A DNA stretch of 64,000 nucleotides from Streptomyces leeuwenhoekii (GCF_001013905.1 NZ_LN831790.1:2928001-2992000); one strand, 5' to 3'; counted from the stretch's first letter, positions 1 to 8,400 are shown. Program-made: numbers and translations. Notes: generated by a model from the letters alone, not told the origin.

Positions 1-1575
1 CTGCTGATCGGTGCCCGCCTCGTCCCCGTCACCGTCCTCCTAGTTCTCGGTACGACGGCCGGCCTGCTGTGGGCCCGGCACAAGAACAGCGGTGGCCGGA
101 AGAAGAAGATCGCGGCGATGGCCAAGCCGAAGGACATCGAGCCCCTGATGGCCAAGGCGATCACCGACAAGGCGCGTTCGCTGCGTCCGAGCCTGAAGAC
201 CGCCAAGCACATCGCACCGCGGGACACCGGCATCCTCCTGGGCAACCTGCAGGGCAACAGGCACGAGGTCCGCATGGGGTATGAGGACGTGGCCGTCGCG
301 ATCATGGCGCCGCGGTCCGGCAAGACGACGTCCCTGGCGATTCCGTCCATCCTCGCCGCGCCCGGCCCTGTCCTGCTCACCTCCAACAAGGCGGCGGGTG
401 ACGCCTACACCGCCACTCTCGACGCCCGCCGCCGGGTGGGGCGGGTGTGGTCGATGGACCCGCAGCAGATCGCCCACGCAGCCCGCGAGATGTGGTGGAA
501 CCCGCTCTCGGACGCCAAGACCCTTGACGGCGCCGGCCGCCTGGCCGGCCACTTCCTCGCCGCTTCCGTGGACGCGAGCCAGCAGGGCGACTTCTGGTCC
601 AAGGCCGGGTCCAACATCCTGTCCCAGTTGTTCCTCGCCGCCGCGCTGGATGAGCGGCCGATCACCGACGTGATGCAGTGGCTGGCCTTCCCCGCCGACC
701 GCACCCCGCTCGACATACTGCGCGACCACAAGTTCACCGCGGTCGCCGCCCAGCTCAAGGGCACCGTCGAAGGCCCGCCCGAGACCCGCGACGGCATCTA
801 CGAGACCGCCCGCCAGTACGCCGCCGCCCTCCTCAACTCCGAGATCGCTGCCTGGGTCACCCCGCAACGGGCTGTCCCCGAGTTCCGCCCGGCCGACTTC
901 GTCACCTCCACCGACACCCTGTACCTGCTGTCCAAGGACGGCGGCGGAGGCGCATCCGCCCTGATCGCGGCCTGCGCCGACTCCGTCATGCGGGCCGCGA
1001 CCGCCCAGGCCGAACGCGCCGGCGGACGCCTCGACCCGCCCATGCTCGCGATCCTCGACGAGGCCGCCAACGTCTGCAAAATCAGCGACCTGCCCGACCT
1101 GTACAGCCACTTGGGCTCGCGCGGGATCATCCCGATCACGATCCTGCAGTCCTACCGCCAGGGCCAGAAGGTCTGGGGCGACGCGGGCATGGACGCGATG
1201 TGGTCCGCCGCCACCGTCAAGGTCATCGGCTCCGGTATCGACGACCCCGACTTCGCGGACAAGCTCTCCCGGCTGATCGGCGACCACGACGTGGAGACCA
1301 CCTCCACCTCCACCTCCGAGTCCGGCAAGTCGACCTCGGTGTCGATGCGGCAGGAGCGGATCCTGCCCGCCGACGCCATCCGCGCCCTGCCCAAGGGCAC
1401 CGCCCTGCTCTTCGCCACCGGCATGCGCGCCGCCATGCTCGACCTGCGCCCGTGGTACCTGGAGCCCGGCGCCGCCGAACTGACCGCCGCCTCCAAACGG
1501 GCCTCCGACGACATCACCAAGCGGGCCGTCGCCAAGCACACACCGCGACAGAGCGACTTCGGGACCGCAGCATGA
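1..1575 (+). CDS. VirD4/TraG-like type IV coupling protein, 5' end missing
   Basis: The reading frame is already open at base 1 (L-L-I-G-A-R-L...), so the true start lies left of the window; 524 residues are visible. The first ~24 codons are hydrophobic and look like a membrane anchor. A P-loop (APRSGKTTS, near base 310) is followed by a DEAA Walker B motif (LAILDEAAN, near 1045-1071). The C-terminal part (LGSRGIIPITILQSYRQ, then WSAATVKVIGSGI) matches the TraG/VirD4 recognition region. Coupling proteins are inner-membrane ATPases that deliver relaxed DNA to a type IV channel. Classical Streptomyces elements use the FtsK-like TraB instead, so this points to a T4SS-type conjugative element. 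The stop overlaps the next ATG (ATGA), suggesting translational coupling. The family call is firm; its activity is inferred. Confidence 0.85.
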   Translation: MLIGARLVPVTVLLVLGTTAGLLWARHKNSGGRKKKIAAMAKPKDIEPLMAKAITDKARSLRPSLKTAKHIAPRDTGILLGNLQGNRHEVRMGYEDVAVAIMAPRSGKTTSLAIPSILAAPGPVLLTSNKAAGDAYTATLDARRRVGRVWSMDPQQIAHAAREMWWNPLSDAKTLDGAGRLAGHFLAASVDASQQGDFWSKAGSNILSQLFLAAALDERPITDVMQWLAFPADRTPLDILRDHKFTAVAAQLKGTVEGPPETRDGIYETARQYAAALLNSEIAAWVTPQRAVPEFRPADFVTSTDTLYLLSKDGGGGASALIAACADSVMRAATAQAERAGGRLDPPMLAILDEAANVCKISDLPDLYSHLGSRGIIPITILQSYRQGQKVWGDAGMDAMWSAATVKVIGSGIDDPDFADKLSRLIGDHDVETTSTSTSESGKSTSVSMRQERILPADAIRALPKGTALLFATGMRAAMLDLRPWYLEPGAAELTAASKRASDDITKRAVAKHTPRQSDFGTAA

Positions 1576-1913
1576 GATCGATACGGCTCCCGGATGGTGC
1601 CCGGCTCGCCACCTACATCGACGGCCCCGCACAAGCACCCGTCACGGCAGTCCTCGTGCACGGACTCTCGGTCACCGCTGCCCTTTGGCGCTCGCACGTA
1701 CCGCCCCTGCTCCGTGCAGGAATGCGCGTCGTGCGCTACGACCAGCGCGCGCACGGCTACTCCACCCGCGGCACCGCCGCCCTGAGCCTCAACCAGCTGG
1801 CCGATGACCTCGCCCAGGTTCTTGAGAGGACAGCGCCACGCGGCCCACTCGTGCTCGCCGGCCACTCCATGGGGGCGATGACGCTCATGCGCCTGATCGC
1901 GCCACCCTCATAA
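1572..1913 (+). pseudogene. Truncated alpha/beta hydrolase (113 aa)
   Basis: The protein opens like an alpha/beta hydrolase: RSIRLPDGARLATYIDGP, then the oxyanion strand VLVHGLS, then RYDQRAHGYS and the nucleophile elbow GHSMGAM. It stops about eight residues after the elbow. Family members are usually 270-300 residues and place the catalytic acid and histidine in the missing half, so it is unlikely to be active. The ATG overlaps the coupling-protein stop by 4 bp. It may be an abandoned 3' fusion or a truncation by rearrangement; no downstream remainder is visible nearby. Confidence 0.65.
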
Positions 1914-1921
1914 ACCGAGCA

Positions 1922-1955
1922 CCGGCACACCCGGGGCCCCGGCTTCAGGTGCCGG
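1922..1955 (+). terminator. Nested GC-rich hairpin after the truncated hydrolase
   Basis: CCGGCAC (1922-1928) pairs with GTGCCGG (1949-1955), enclosing a self-complementary CCGGGGCCCCGG (1931-1942). It lies just after the hydrolase stop. There is no T-run, which is common for Streptomyces terminators. The terminator role is inferred from position. Confidence 0.4.
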
Positions 1956-2126
1956 GCGCCGCCGCTGACCTCCCCCGAACAGCACTACCGCTGGGAAAGG
2001 CACCATTCTGACCACCACCGACCCCCTCCTCACCCGACCCCGTCGTGCCTTGGGCATGTCCCTCCCCGCTGCTCTGCCGACATCGACCGCTCAGCGGACC
2101 ACGGCCGCGGACGTGCTGCCCACACC

Positions 2127-3104
2127 GTGGCCGATAGGACTCAGCCGGTGACCCCGACCTCCGACGAGCCCGTAGAGGAGCGTAGACACCGAACCAAGGG
2201 CGGACGCACCGACCGCTACAACTGGGAACTGGCCCGCGGACGCATCACGGCCCTTGGCGAGTCGAAGACTCTCCGAGCCTGGGCAGCGGACGAACGCTGT
2301 GCCGTCACCCGGGAAGCGCTCCGTACCCGACTGGCCCTGGGGTGGGAACCTGCGGCTGCCATCACCACGCCCCGGCACGACAAGCCGGACATGCAGTTCA
2401 CCTACGCGGAGCGGACGTTGTCGCTACGCGGTTGGGCCGACCAGAGCGGAATCGGCTACCACACGCTATACAACCGGATCAAGAAGTCCGGTATGACGTT
2501 CGCCGAGGCCCTGGAGAAGGGCGGCGACGGACCTCATTTCACCCTTCCTATCACCGCATTCGGGGAAACGAAGCCGCTCAGCCACTGGGCGGTCGACCAC
2601 CGGGCGAACTCCTCGTACACCACGATCCGTCGACGCCTGGCCGAGGGCTGGGACCCGGAACAGGCGATCACCGAAGAACCCCACCAGCGCTCCACGCTGG
2701 GCACAGGCGTCCCGCACCGCGCCTTCGGACTAAGCATGGGGCTGGAGGACTGGGCCCGCCACACCCAGATCCCCGCCGGGCACCTGCGCCACCGAATCGA
2801 CCAGTACGGCCTGCCGCTGGAAGCCGCGTTGACCAGCCTGGGCTGGACGCCCCACTCCGGCGCACCCGCCGAACACGACCTGCTGCGCATCCCCGCCGCC
2901 CAACTGCAGCCCGGCGACCACATCCTCGGCGTCGAGCAAACCGGCGCCGCCCAGCAGTTCCTCACCGTGCGCCGCTCCGGCACGAGTGCCGCACCGCTTA
3001 ATGCGGCGCCTCACCGCACAAGGCGCCCCCAAAGGGCGTCGACTGCCACGACCCCGACCCCATCCCTGCCCCCAGCGTCCCGCCCTCCCCGCGTACGACG
3101 TTGA
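2127..3104 (+). CDS. Protein with four tandem HTH-like repeat modules
   Basis: 325 residues from a GTG start. Four units of about 45 residues occur in a row. Unit 1 begins ITALGESKTLRAWAADERC, unit 2 FTYAERTLSLRGWADQSG, unit 3 ITAFGETKPLSHWAVDH, and unit 4 HRAFGLSMGLEDWARHTQ. Each continues with a helix ending in R-(L/I) and a ‘GW-P-AIT’-like tail. Such modules occur in phage and plasmid proteins and resemble small DNA-binding helix-turn-helix units; the exact family is not identified. The last ~60 residues are rich in Pro/Arg/Thr and look like read-through of non-coding sequence, so the native C-terminus may have been lost by a frameshift near 3,000. The role is unknown; sequence-specific DNA binding is a guess from the repeat pattern. 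Confidence 0.6.
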   Translation: MADRTQPVTPTSDEPVEERRHRTKGGRTDRYNWELARGRITALGESKTLRAWAADERCAVTREALRTRLALGWEPAAAITTPRHDKPDMQFTYAERTLSLRGWADQSGIGYHTLYNRIKKSGMTFAEALEKGGDGPHFTLPITAFGETKPLSHWAVDHRANSSYTTIRRRLAEGWDPEQAITEEPHQRSTLGTGVPHRAFGLSMGLEDWARHTQIPAGHLRHRIDQYGLPLEAALTSLGWTPHSGAPAEHDLLRIPAAQLQPGDHILGVEQTGAAQQFLTVRRSGTSAAPLNAAPHRTRRPQRASTATTPTPSLPPASRPPRVRR

Positions 3105-3535
3105 CGCTCCCCAAGCCACCCGCCGGCCGGACACGCTGGCTTTCTCTCCCGCCGAGGACACCTCTTACACGCCTTCCACCTGTTCGCCCTCCAGCTCGCC
3201 GACCGTCTACCCGGCACCTGGACGGCCCGCTACCTCCAGTACCACCGCACCGCCGACCAGTTCGCTGACACATGCCGCGTGTGGACGCCGCTGGACGCCC
3301 GGCCATCTCCTTCCGCAGCCACGGAACCACTCTGCGGCGGGACGACGACCTGGAGCTCTACCTCGTCGAGCACCGGCGAGGCCGGGTCCTGATCTGCCCC
3401 CTGATCCCCCACGGGCTGCACGAGGACGTCACCGACCGCATCCCCCGGCCCCGGGCCGGATGGCACACCCCAAACCGGCCCCGGGCCGACCACGGCAACG
3501 ACCGCATCGCCCGGTCCCTGTGGGAAGCCCCGTGA
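3105..3535 (+). pseudogene. Frameshifted hypothetical protein
   Basis: Two stretches in different frames read like parts of one protein. Frame 3 (about 3,141-3,290) gives LLHAFHLFALQLADRLPG, then TARYLQYHRTADQFADTCR. Frame 2 from 3,272 gives AISFRSHGTTLRRDDDLE, then LYLVEHRRGRVLICPLIP, ending at 3,535. The frames swap at roughly 3,280-3,300. The first segment has no stop-free start of its own after the TGA at 3,102. Either a decayed element gene or a base-calling error. No family recognised. Confidence 0.4.
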
Positions 3536-3632
3536 ACCGGTCCGGCCGTCCCCATCCGAGGCGTTGTCACCCTCGCCATCCCTCCGCCACCCCCTTCGCC
3601 CAGCAAGTCCTGCCCCTCATTCAGGAGATCCG

Positions 3633-4232
3633 GTGTCCTTCGTGAACGTACCGGCGGTCTTCATCGGGTCCACCGATGACGGCCACACGTTCGTCGTGCT
3701 CAACCGCCTCATCCGCCCCGCCGGCCGTCTCCTGGCCGATGCCGGGTTCACCACCCGCACGATCAACGGCCGGACGGTCTACCTGCTGCCGCCCGACACA
3801 CCCGAGGAAGCCCAAGAGCGCGCCGGCACAGCCATCGGCGGGCTCCTGGCCCACACCCACGACCTGGTCGACCTGTCCTGGACCACCCGGTGGAACCCGG
3901 AGGGGCCGCAGCCGGAACCCGACATCCGTTTCACGCTCACCTCAACCAGCTTCAGCGCGACCGCCACCACCAACGTGGCCCGTCTGCTTCTGGAGCATCA
4001 CGGCTTCGCCCGCTCGGCCGACGGCACCTCGTACCAGCCGGCCACCCCGCTGGGCATGCCCAATCTGCTGGGCGCGGTCGTCCGGGCTGAAACCCATGCC
4101 TACGCCTACGGCATCGGCGTCCGCGTGGAGCTGGGCATCCCCACCCCAGACGCGATTCCCGCCCCGACCCCGCGTACCGCCGCCGTCCCCGACCGGCCGG
4201 GCGCCCGGCCGGCACGGCGTCGCTCCCATTGA
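3633..4232 (+). CDS. Hypothetical mobile-element protein (199 aa)
   Basis: GTG start preceded by AGGAGA at 3623-3628. The protein begins SFVNVPAVFIGSTDDGH and has alternating hydrophobic and charged segments. There is no signal peptide, membrane segment or recognisable catalytic motif. The Pro/Arg-rich tail (last ~30 residues) is probably disordered. It sits in a run of co-directional hypotheticals that are typical neighbours of conjugation genes in Streptomyces elements; no function can be assigned. Confidence 0.6.
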   Translation: MSFVNVPAVFIGSTDDGHTFVVLNRLIRPAGRLLADAGFTTRTINGRTVYLLPPDTPEEAQERAGTAIGGLLAHTHDLVDLSWTTRWNPEGPQPEPDIRFTLTSTSFSATATTNVARLLLEHHGFARSADGTSYQPATPLGMPNLLGAVVRAETHAYAYGIGVRVELGIPTPDAIPAPTPRTAAVPDRPGARPARRRSH

Positions 4233-4244
4233 CCTGCCCGGAGT

Positions 4245-5087
4245 CTGACCATCACCATCCGCAAGATCGATCTCTTCGCAACCCTCGACGACCTGCGCCG
4301 GCTCGGCGCTGACTTCGACGCCCTGAAATCCAGGGTCACCGCGCTGGAGGCGGAGCCGGGCAGTGAGATGCTCAGGCAGCTCGTCCCGGCAATCGCCCAG
4401 GTGCACGAGCTGACCGGACGTACCCTGCAGCATCTGGCCGTCCTGGACGGCAGCCAGTACACCGTCGTCCCCGGCAGCCGTGTCTGCCTGAAGTCCCTGT
4501 GCACCGTTGCGGAAGCAGCCGGCCTGGCCGCCCTCGACCTCACGGAAGCGGTGGCCGTCAACCCCCTGGACGCGGCGGGGTTCGCCGACGAGCCTTCCTC
4601 GGACGACGCCACTCGCCAGGCCCGGCACGCCAAGGCGCGTGCCCGGCTGACGGACATCCTCGCGGATGCCGCCCACCAGCTGGACGTCTGCGCGACGGGC
4701 TGCCACTACACCGTCTCCGATATCACCCGCGATCTCATACGGGACCCGCGGCACCTGCCGCCGCTGCCGCAGCTCACCCGTGCCCAGTACACGACGCTGG
4801 AGAGGATCGCCCAGGGCGGTGCCAGCTTCTGGCGTTCGCTGCGCGGCGGCCGGGAGACCATCCGTGCCGGTGACGGCAGCACCATCCACAGCAAGCCGTT
4901 CCACGTCCTCGCCAAGAACCGGCTCGTCCGCATCCAGGAGCGGGAATCCTCGCTCGCCGGCCAGAACGTCACGGTCACCGCCGCCGGACGGCTGGTCCTA
5001 GTCACCCAGAGCACCGTGCGCACGCCGGCGGCAACACCAGTCCGGGCCGCTTCGTCTGCCACCAGTTCGGCCGGGCGGCGGCGATGA
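4245..5087 (+). CDS. Hypothetical protein with C-terminal winged-helix-like region
   Basis: Clear coding sequence starts right after the previous gene (KIDLFATLDDLRRLGADFD at 4,263 onward), but no ATG, GTG or TTG exists in frame until 4,368. A CTG at 4,245, or an ATC at 4,251 placed 7 bases after GGAG (4240-4243), would include it. The N-terminus looks helical and coiled-coil-like. The C-terminal third (LTRAQYTTLERIAQGG, LAKNRLVRIQERES, VTVTAAGRLVL) has the spacing of a winged helix-turn-helix. About 280 residues from the CTG. The frame is the same as the upstream gene with a single TGA (4,230) between, so the start is the least certain point. It overlaps the next start by ATGA. Confidence 0.55.
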   Translation: MTITIRKIDLFATLDDLRRLGADFDALKSRVTALEAEPGSEMLRQLVPAIAQVHELTGRTLQHLAVLDGSQYTVVPGSRVCLKSLCTVAEAAGLAALDLTEAVAVNPLDAAGFADEPSSDDATRQARHAKARARLTDILADAAHQLDVCATGCHYTVSDITRDLIRDPRHLPPLPQLTRAQYTTLERIAQGGASFWRSLRGGRETIRAGDGSTIHSKPFHVLAKNRLVRIQERESSLAGQNVTVTAAGRLVLVTQSTVRTPAATPVRAASSATSSAGRRR

Positions 5088-5282
5088 ACATGTTCGCGCC
5101 CGAGGACCTCGTGCTCGTCTCACCCAGGCATCTGGCCGGGTCCGGAACCAGGCTCACCGACGCCCTCGGCCCTGATCCACCTGTTCGGCTGGTCCTACGC
5201 ACACGACCCGGCCAGCGGGCGCATCCGCCTCGACAGTCCCTGCGAGCCGGACAGCGGACTCACGACGAGCGCCCCCACCTGA
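5084..5282 (+). pseudogene. Small hypothetical gene broken by a frameshift
   Basis: It starts ATG at 5,084 (ATGA overlap) with MNMFAPEDLVLVSPRHLAG and RLTDAL. The sensible continuation is in another frame from 5,172: LIHLFGWSYAHDPASGR, then IRLDSPCEPDSGL, and a TGA at 5,280. A one-base indel around 5,155-5,172 would join them into a ~65-residue protein. In the original frame the sequence continues as low-complexity Pro/Arg/Thr. Function unknown. Confidence 0.5.
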
Positions 5283-5423
5283 CGGCAGATTCCAGGAGCC
5301 GCCGGGCGCTTACCGCCACCCTGGCCCGGCCCCGTTCCACCCCGCCTGCGGCCATCCGTCCCACGGCCAGGCCCGGCGCGACCCGTGCGACGACCCGCTG
5401 AACCCACCCAAGGAGCCCGCCTC

Positions 5424-5936
5424 TTGCCCACCTACGAGCCGGCCGACCTCGACGAGATGACGCTGGCGGAAGGAATCGACGCCGTCCTCGCCGACCTGCG
5501 CCACCACCCGGTCACCGCTTGGCCTCACAGCGTGTTCACCCTGATGCGGCACGTCGACCTGCTCTGTCACCTGACGTCCCGCGCCACCGGCGATGCCCAG
5601 TTCGGCCACGCCCACGACCACGCCGATGCCGCCGACCGAGCCCAGGTCGAGCCGCTCAGCCGGGCAGCCGCGCACCTCGGCCGCGCCACCGCCCACTACA
5701 CCCAGGCGCTGGCCCCCGCCCTCGCGCTGAGCAAGCCCGCTGCTCCAAGCACCATGCAAGCGCAGCTGGATGTGATCGACGCCCGAAGCCAGCTCACCAG
5801 GCATGTCCACGACGCCCTGAACGCGCTGTCGGACGCACGCACCTGCCTGACCGGACCCCACCCGCCCAGTGGACAAGCCGTGCCGGCAGTGCCCCCACCC
5901 GTTCCGACGCCACCCGTCTCCGCAGCCCGCCACTGA
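5424..5936 (+). CDS. Hypothetical helical protein (170 aa)
   Basis: The TTG at 5,424 is chosen because AAGGAG (5410-5415) lies 8 bases upstream; an ATG at 5,385 has no such site. The protein (PTYEPADLDEMTLAEGID, VFTLMRHVDLLCHLTSR) is largely helical and ends in a Pro-rich tail. No known domain. Its stop overlaps the next ATG by one base, so the two are probably co-translated. Confidence 0.6.
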   Translation: MPTYEPADLDEMTLAEGIDAVLADLRHHPVTAWPHSVFTLMRHVDLLCHLTSRATGDAQFGHAHDHADAADRAQVEPLSRAAAHLGRATAHYTQALAPALALSKPAAPSTMQAQLDVIDARSQLTRHVHDALNALSDARTCLTGPHPPSGQAVPAVPPPVPTPPVSAARH

Positions 5937-6766
5937 TGACGACACCGCCCGACCCCGATCACACGCCCCTGTTCGACGTGACCGTGCCCGAGCCGCTGAC
6001 ACCCGTGGAGCGGCTGCTGGCGCTCGCCGACCTCTACACCCAGCACAACGACCGGCTCGACCTGCTGTTCTCCAACCGTGCGCGTCTCACCCCGGACGCC
6101 TATGTGGCCTCCTCCCACCGTTTGGAACGCGAGTCCCTCGCCTGCATCAAGACGGTCCGGCAGCAGTCCCTGCCGGCTATCGAGCCGGTCGCCACCGCCA
6201 TCCTCCGGTTGAAGCAGACCGCCTACCTCACCGGCGGTGCCACGCGCTACCTCTCTGCCGCCCAGCAGGCTCTTCCCGCCGATGAGGTGGAGGTGGCACG
6301 CCCCGATCCGCGTCGCGGGTTCGGACAGTACCTGCGGCTGGCGCGTGAACTCACCGCCCTCGCGCCCGCGGCCATCGTCGAGTCCGCTGCGCATATCGCC
6401 GGCCGACTGCCCGAGAGGGCGTGCAGCCACACCACGGTCCCCGGCATGGACGCGGCCCAGCGCGGCACGTTGCTCGAAGTCGCCCAGGGCCACGTCGCCG
6501 TCCTCAACCAGCGCGGTTATGGCCACACCGTGGCGGTGGCCGTCGAAGTCCTGCGCCACCTGGAATCCCAGGGCCTGGTGAGCCGCACAGTGGCGTCCGC
6601 GCCCCCGTTCGTCCCCGGCGCCCCGTCACGCGACCGCGTACGGCTGACCGCCCTCGGCAGGTCCGCCCTCAGCACGGTCCTCGCTTCCCCTCTCAGTCCC
6701 GGCCCGCCGGCGGCCCGCCCCGTCCCCGCCCCGGCCGTGGCCAGCACCGCCCGCCCCCGCCGCTGA
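5936..6766 (+). CDS. Hypothetical protein with C-terminal winged-helix-like region (276 aa)
   Basis: ATG at 5,936 overlaps the upstream stop by 1 bp. The first ~110 residues (VERLLALADLYTQHNDRLD) look helical. The C-terminal part (AQRGTLLEVAQGHVAVLN, VAVEVLRHLESQGLVSR, VRLTALGRSAL) has a winged-helix layout like the protein at 4,245-5,087, so the two may be distant paralogues. It ends in a Pro/Ala tail. Function unknown; DNA binding is only suggested. Confidence 0.6.
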   Translation: MTTPPDPDHTPLFDVTVPEPLTPVERLLALADLYTQHNDRLDLLFSNRARLTPDAYVASSHRLERESLACIKTVRQQSLPAIEPVATAILRLKQTAYLTGGATRYLSAAQQALPADEVEVARPDPRRGFGQYLRLARELTALAPAAIVESAAHIAGRLPERACSHTTVPGMDAAQRGTLLEVAQGHVAVLNQRGYGHTVAVAVEVLRHLESQGLVSRTVASAPPFVPGAPSRDRVRLTALGRSALSTVLASPLSPGPPAARPVPAPAVASTARPRR

Positions 6767-6813
6767 CAGCCCCGCCCTCCTGCGCCCCGCCTCGCTCACG
6801 CAAGGACGTACCG

Positions 6814-7138
6814 ATTCCCCCCTCACCCACGCTCATCTGCATATCGCTCGGTGCCGGCGTTCAGTCCAGCACCCTGCTCGCCCTCTCCGCCAACGGCGTC
6901 CTGCCCAAAGCCGATTACGCGATCTTCGCGGACACCGGCTGGGAACCCCAGGCCGTCTACCGGCATCTGGACCGCCTCGAAGAAGAGATCGCCAAGCCCG
7001 CCGACATACCCGTCCTCCGCGTCTCCTCCGGCAATATCCGCCATGACGCTCTCAATCCAGATCACCGGTTCGCCTCGATGCCTCTGTACATCCTGAACCA
7101 GGACGGCCGCCCTGGAATGTCCCGGCGCCAATGCACAG
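6814..7138 (+). pseudogene. PP-loop/PAPS-reductase-like gene, 5' half (split by element A)
   Basis: Reads TLICISLGAGVQSSTLLAL (PP-loop S-x-G-x-x-S-S), then KADYAIFADTGWEPQAVY and PGMSRRQCT, where element A interrupts it. The other half is at 16,530-17,134. Joining at GCACAG keeps the frame (RRQC-TGEYKIK) and gives ~309 residues. PP-loop adenylating enzymes of this type (PAPS reductase, DndC relatives) activate a substrate with ATP, often for sulfur transfer. No ATG, GTG or TTG precedes the PP-loop. The best start is ATT at 6,814, seven bases after AAGGA (6802-6806). The gene is inactivated unless A excises. Confidence 0.75.
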
Positions 7139-7148
7139 TTATCTGCAC
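7133..7148 (+). other. Left end of element A: core GCACAG plus arm TTATCTGCAC
   Basis: The core (7133-7138) recurs exactly at 16524-16529. The arm at 7139-7148, read on the other strand, is GTGCAGATAA, matching the right-end arm GTGCAGAGAA (16514-16523) in 9 of 10 positions. In the circular form these would flank the 6-bp core as inverted arms, the usual tyrosine-recombinase crossover layout. Confidence 0.7.
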
Positions 7149-7203
7149 CAACTCCCCTCGTTGATCGACGTGATGGCCAGTGCGATCGAGGAGGAGGAAC
7201 ACC

Positions 7204-8400
7204 TTGGAACTGCGGCATGAACTGATCGAGGGGCGGGCCGAGTTGCCCCGAGTGGGGGCTGTTGTCCCCGCTCAGGGCGTCCACCCGCCGTACATCGTCG
7301 TGAACGGGTACGACGACGAGATCGAGGCGGCTACCGCTTACCTGCGGGACCTGGCGCTGAACAACTGCAGTCCGCTGACGGTACGCAGCTACGGGTACGG
7401 CCTGCTCCGGTGGTTCCGGCTGCTGTGGCTGCTGGGCGTCGCTTGGGAGAAGGCGACTGAGGCTGAGGTCGCGGTGCTGGCAGGGTGGCTGCGGACGGCC
7501 TCGAATCCGCAGCGCCAGCGGACACAGGCTGGTGGTGCCGCGCCGGGATCGGTGAACCTGAGGACCGGAAAGCCGACGCTGCGTGCCGGGTATGCGCCCA
7601 GGACGATCAACCACGCGTTGTCAGTGGTCAGCGGCTTCTACGGGTTCCATGCCCATCAGGGCAACGGGCCGGTGGTCAACCCTGTCCCTGTCTCGCCGCA
7701 GCGCCGACGGGCCCTCGCGCACCGGAGCCCGTTGGAGCCGCGGGCAGTCGTGGGTCGGGCTCGGCTTCGGCAGAAGGTCTCCGATCGGCCGCCCCGCTCC
7801 ATTCCCGACCGGCTCTGGGACGAGCTGTTCGATCGCCTGGGCTGCGAGCGCGACCGCGCCCTGCTGGAGTTCTACGTCTCCAGCGGCGCCCGCGCGGTCG
7901 AGCTGCTCGGGGTGGGGGTGGACGACATCGACTGGGCCGGCCAGCGAATCTACGTGATCTCCAAGGGCACCCGGGAAAGGGAAGCAGTGCTGGCCTCGCC
8001 GCAGGCGTTCGTCCGGCTGGCCCGCTACCTCGGCGAAGCAGGCACGCCACCACGGGGCGAGCCGGTCTGGCGAACCCGTCGCGGGAGCAATCGGCCGCTG
8101 TCCTACTGGGCGATGCGCCGGATCATGCAGCGGGCGAATGAGCTGCTGGGAACGAACTGGACCTTGCACGACCTTCGGCATACGGCGGCGTCCCGGATGG
8201 CCAACGGCGGCAAGCTCACCCCGGTCGAGGTCCAGGCAATCATGCGGCACGCCAACATCCAGACCACCAGCCGCTACCTGACCGCGCGGGTGGAGGAGAT
8301 GTTCGACAAGCTCGCCGAGCACTACAGCACTCCCCGCCCTGCGACGAGCTACCCCACCGGGTACGCCGCGGATGACATCAAGGCGGTGTTCGGTGCCTAG
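7204..8400 (+). CDS. tnpA1: Tyrosine recombinase, TnpA-like, of element A
   Basis: Start taken as TTG 7,204 behind AGGAGGAGGAAC; an upstream in-frame ATG at 7,180 overlaps that site. 398 residues. An N-terminal SAM-like core-binding region (AATAYLRDLALNNCSPLTV) precedes the catalytic domain. Visible catalytic residues are Arg in SSGARAVELL (~228), Lys in VISKGTRERE, HDLRH (~321), His in IMRHANIQ and Tyr in SRYLTARV (~356). It would cut and rejoin DNA through a 3'-phosphotyrosine link at the element ends, together with TnpB1. The stop lies 8 bp inside tnpB1. It appears intact even though its partner is interrupted. About the length of Tn554 TnpA. Confidence 0.85.
   Translation: MELRHELIEGRAELPRVGAVVPAQGVHPPYIVVNGYDDEIEAATAYLRDLALNNCSPLTVRSYGYGLLRWFRLLWLLGVAWEKATEAEVAVLAGWLRTASNPQRQRTQAGGAAPGSVNLRTGKPTLRAGYAPRTINHALSVVSGFYGFHAHQGNGPVVNPVPVSPQRRRALAHRSPLEPRAVVGRARLRQKVSDRPPRSIPDRLWDELFDRLGCERDRALLEFYVSSGARAVELLGVGVDDIDWAGQRIYVISKGTREREAVLASPQAFVRLARYLGEAGTPPRGEPVWRTRRGSNRPLSYWAMRRIMQRANELLGTNWTLHDLRHTAASRMANGGKLTPVEVQAIMRHANIQTTSRYLTARVEEMFDKLAEHYSTPRPATSYPTGYAADDIKAVFGA

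Noticed and set aside
4230..4250. Stop-codon read-through joining the genes at 3,633 and 4,245
   Set aside because: Both are in one frame with a single TGA between, but a GGAG site follows the stop and no read-through context is seen; two genes are simpler.
5434..5936. rRNA or complete tRNA gene in the accessory region
   Set aside because: Scanning found no full cloverleaf or rRNA core sequence; only the tRNA-Arg 3' half at 26,531 is supported.
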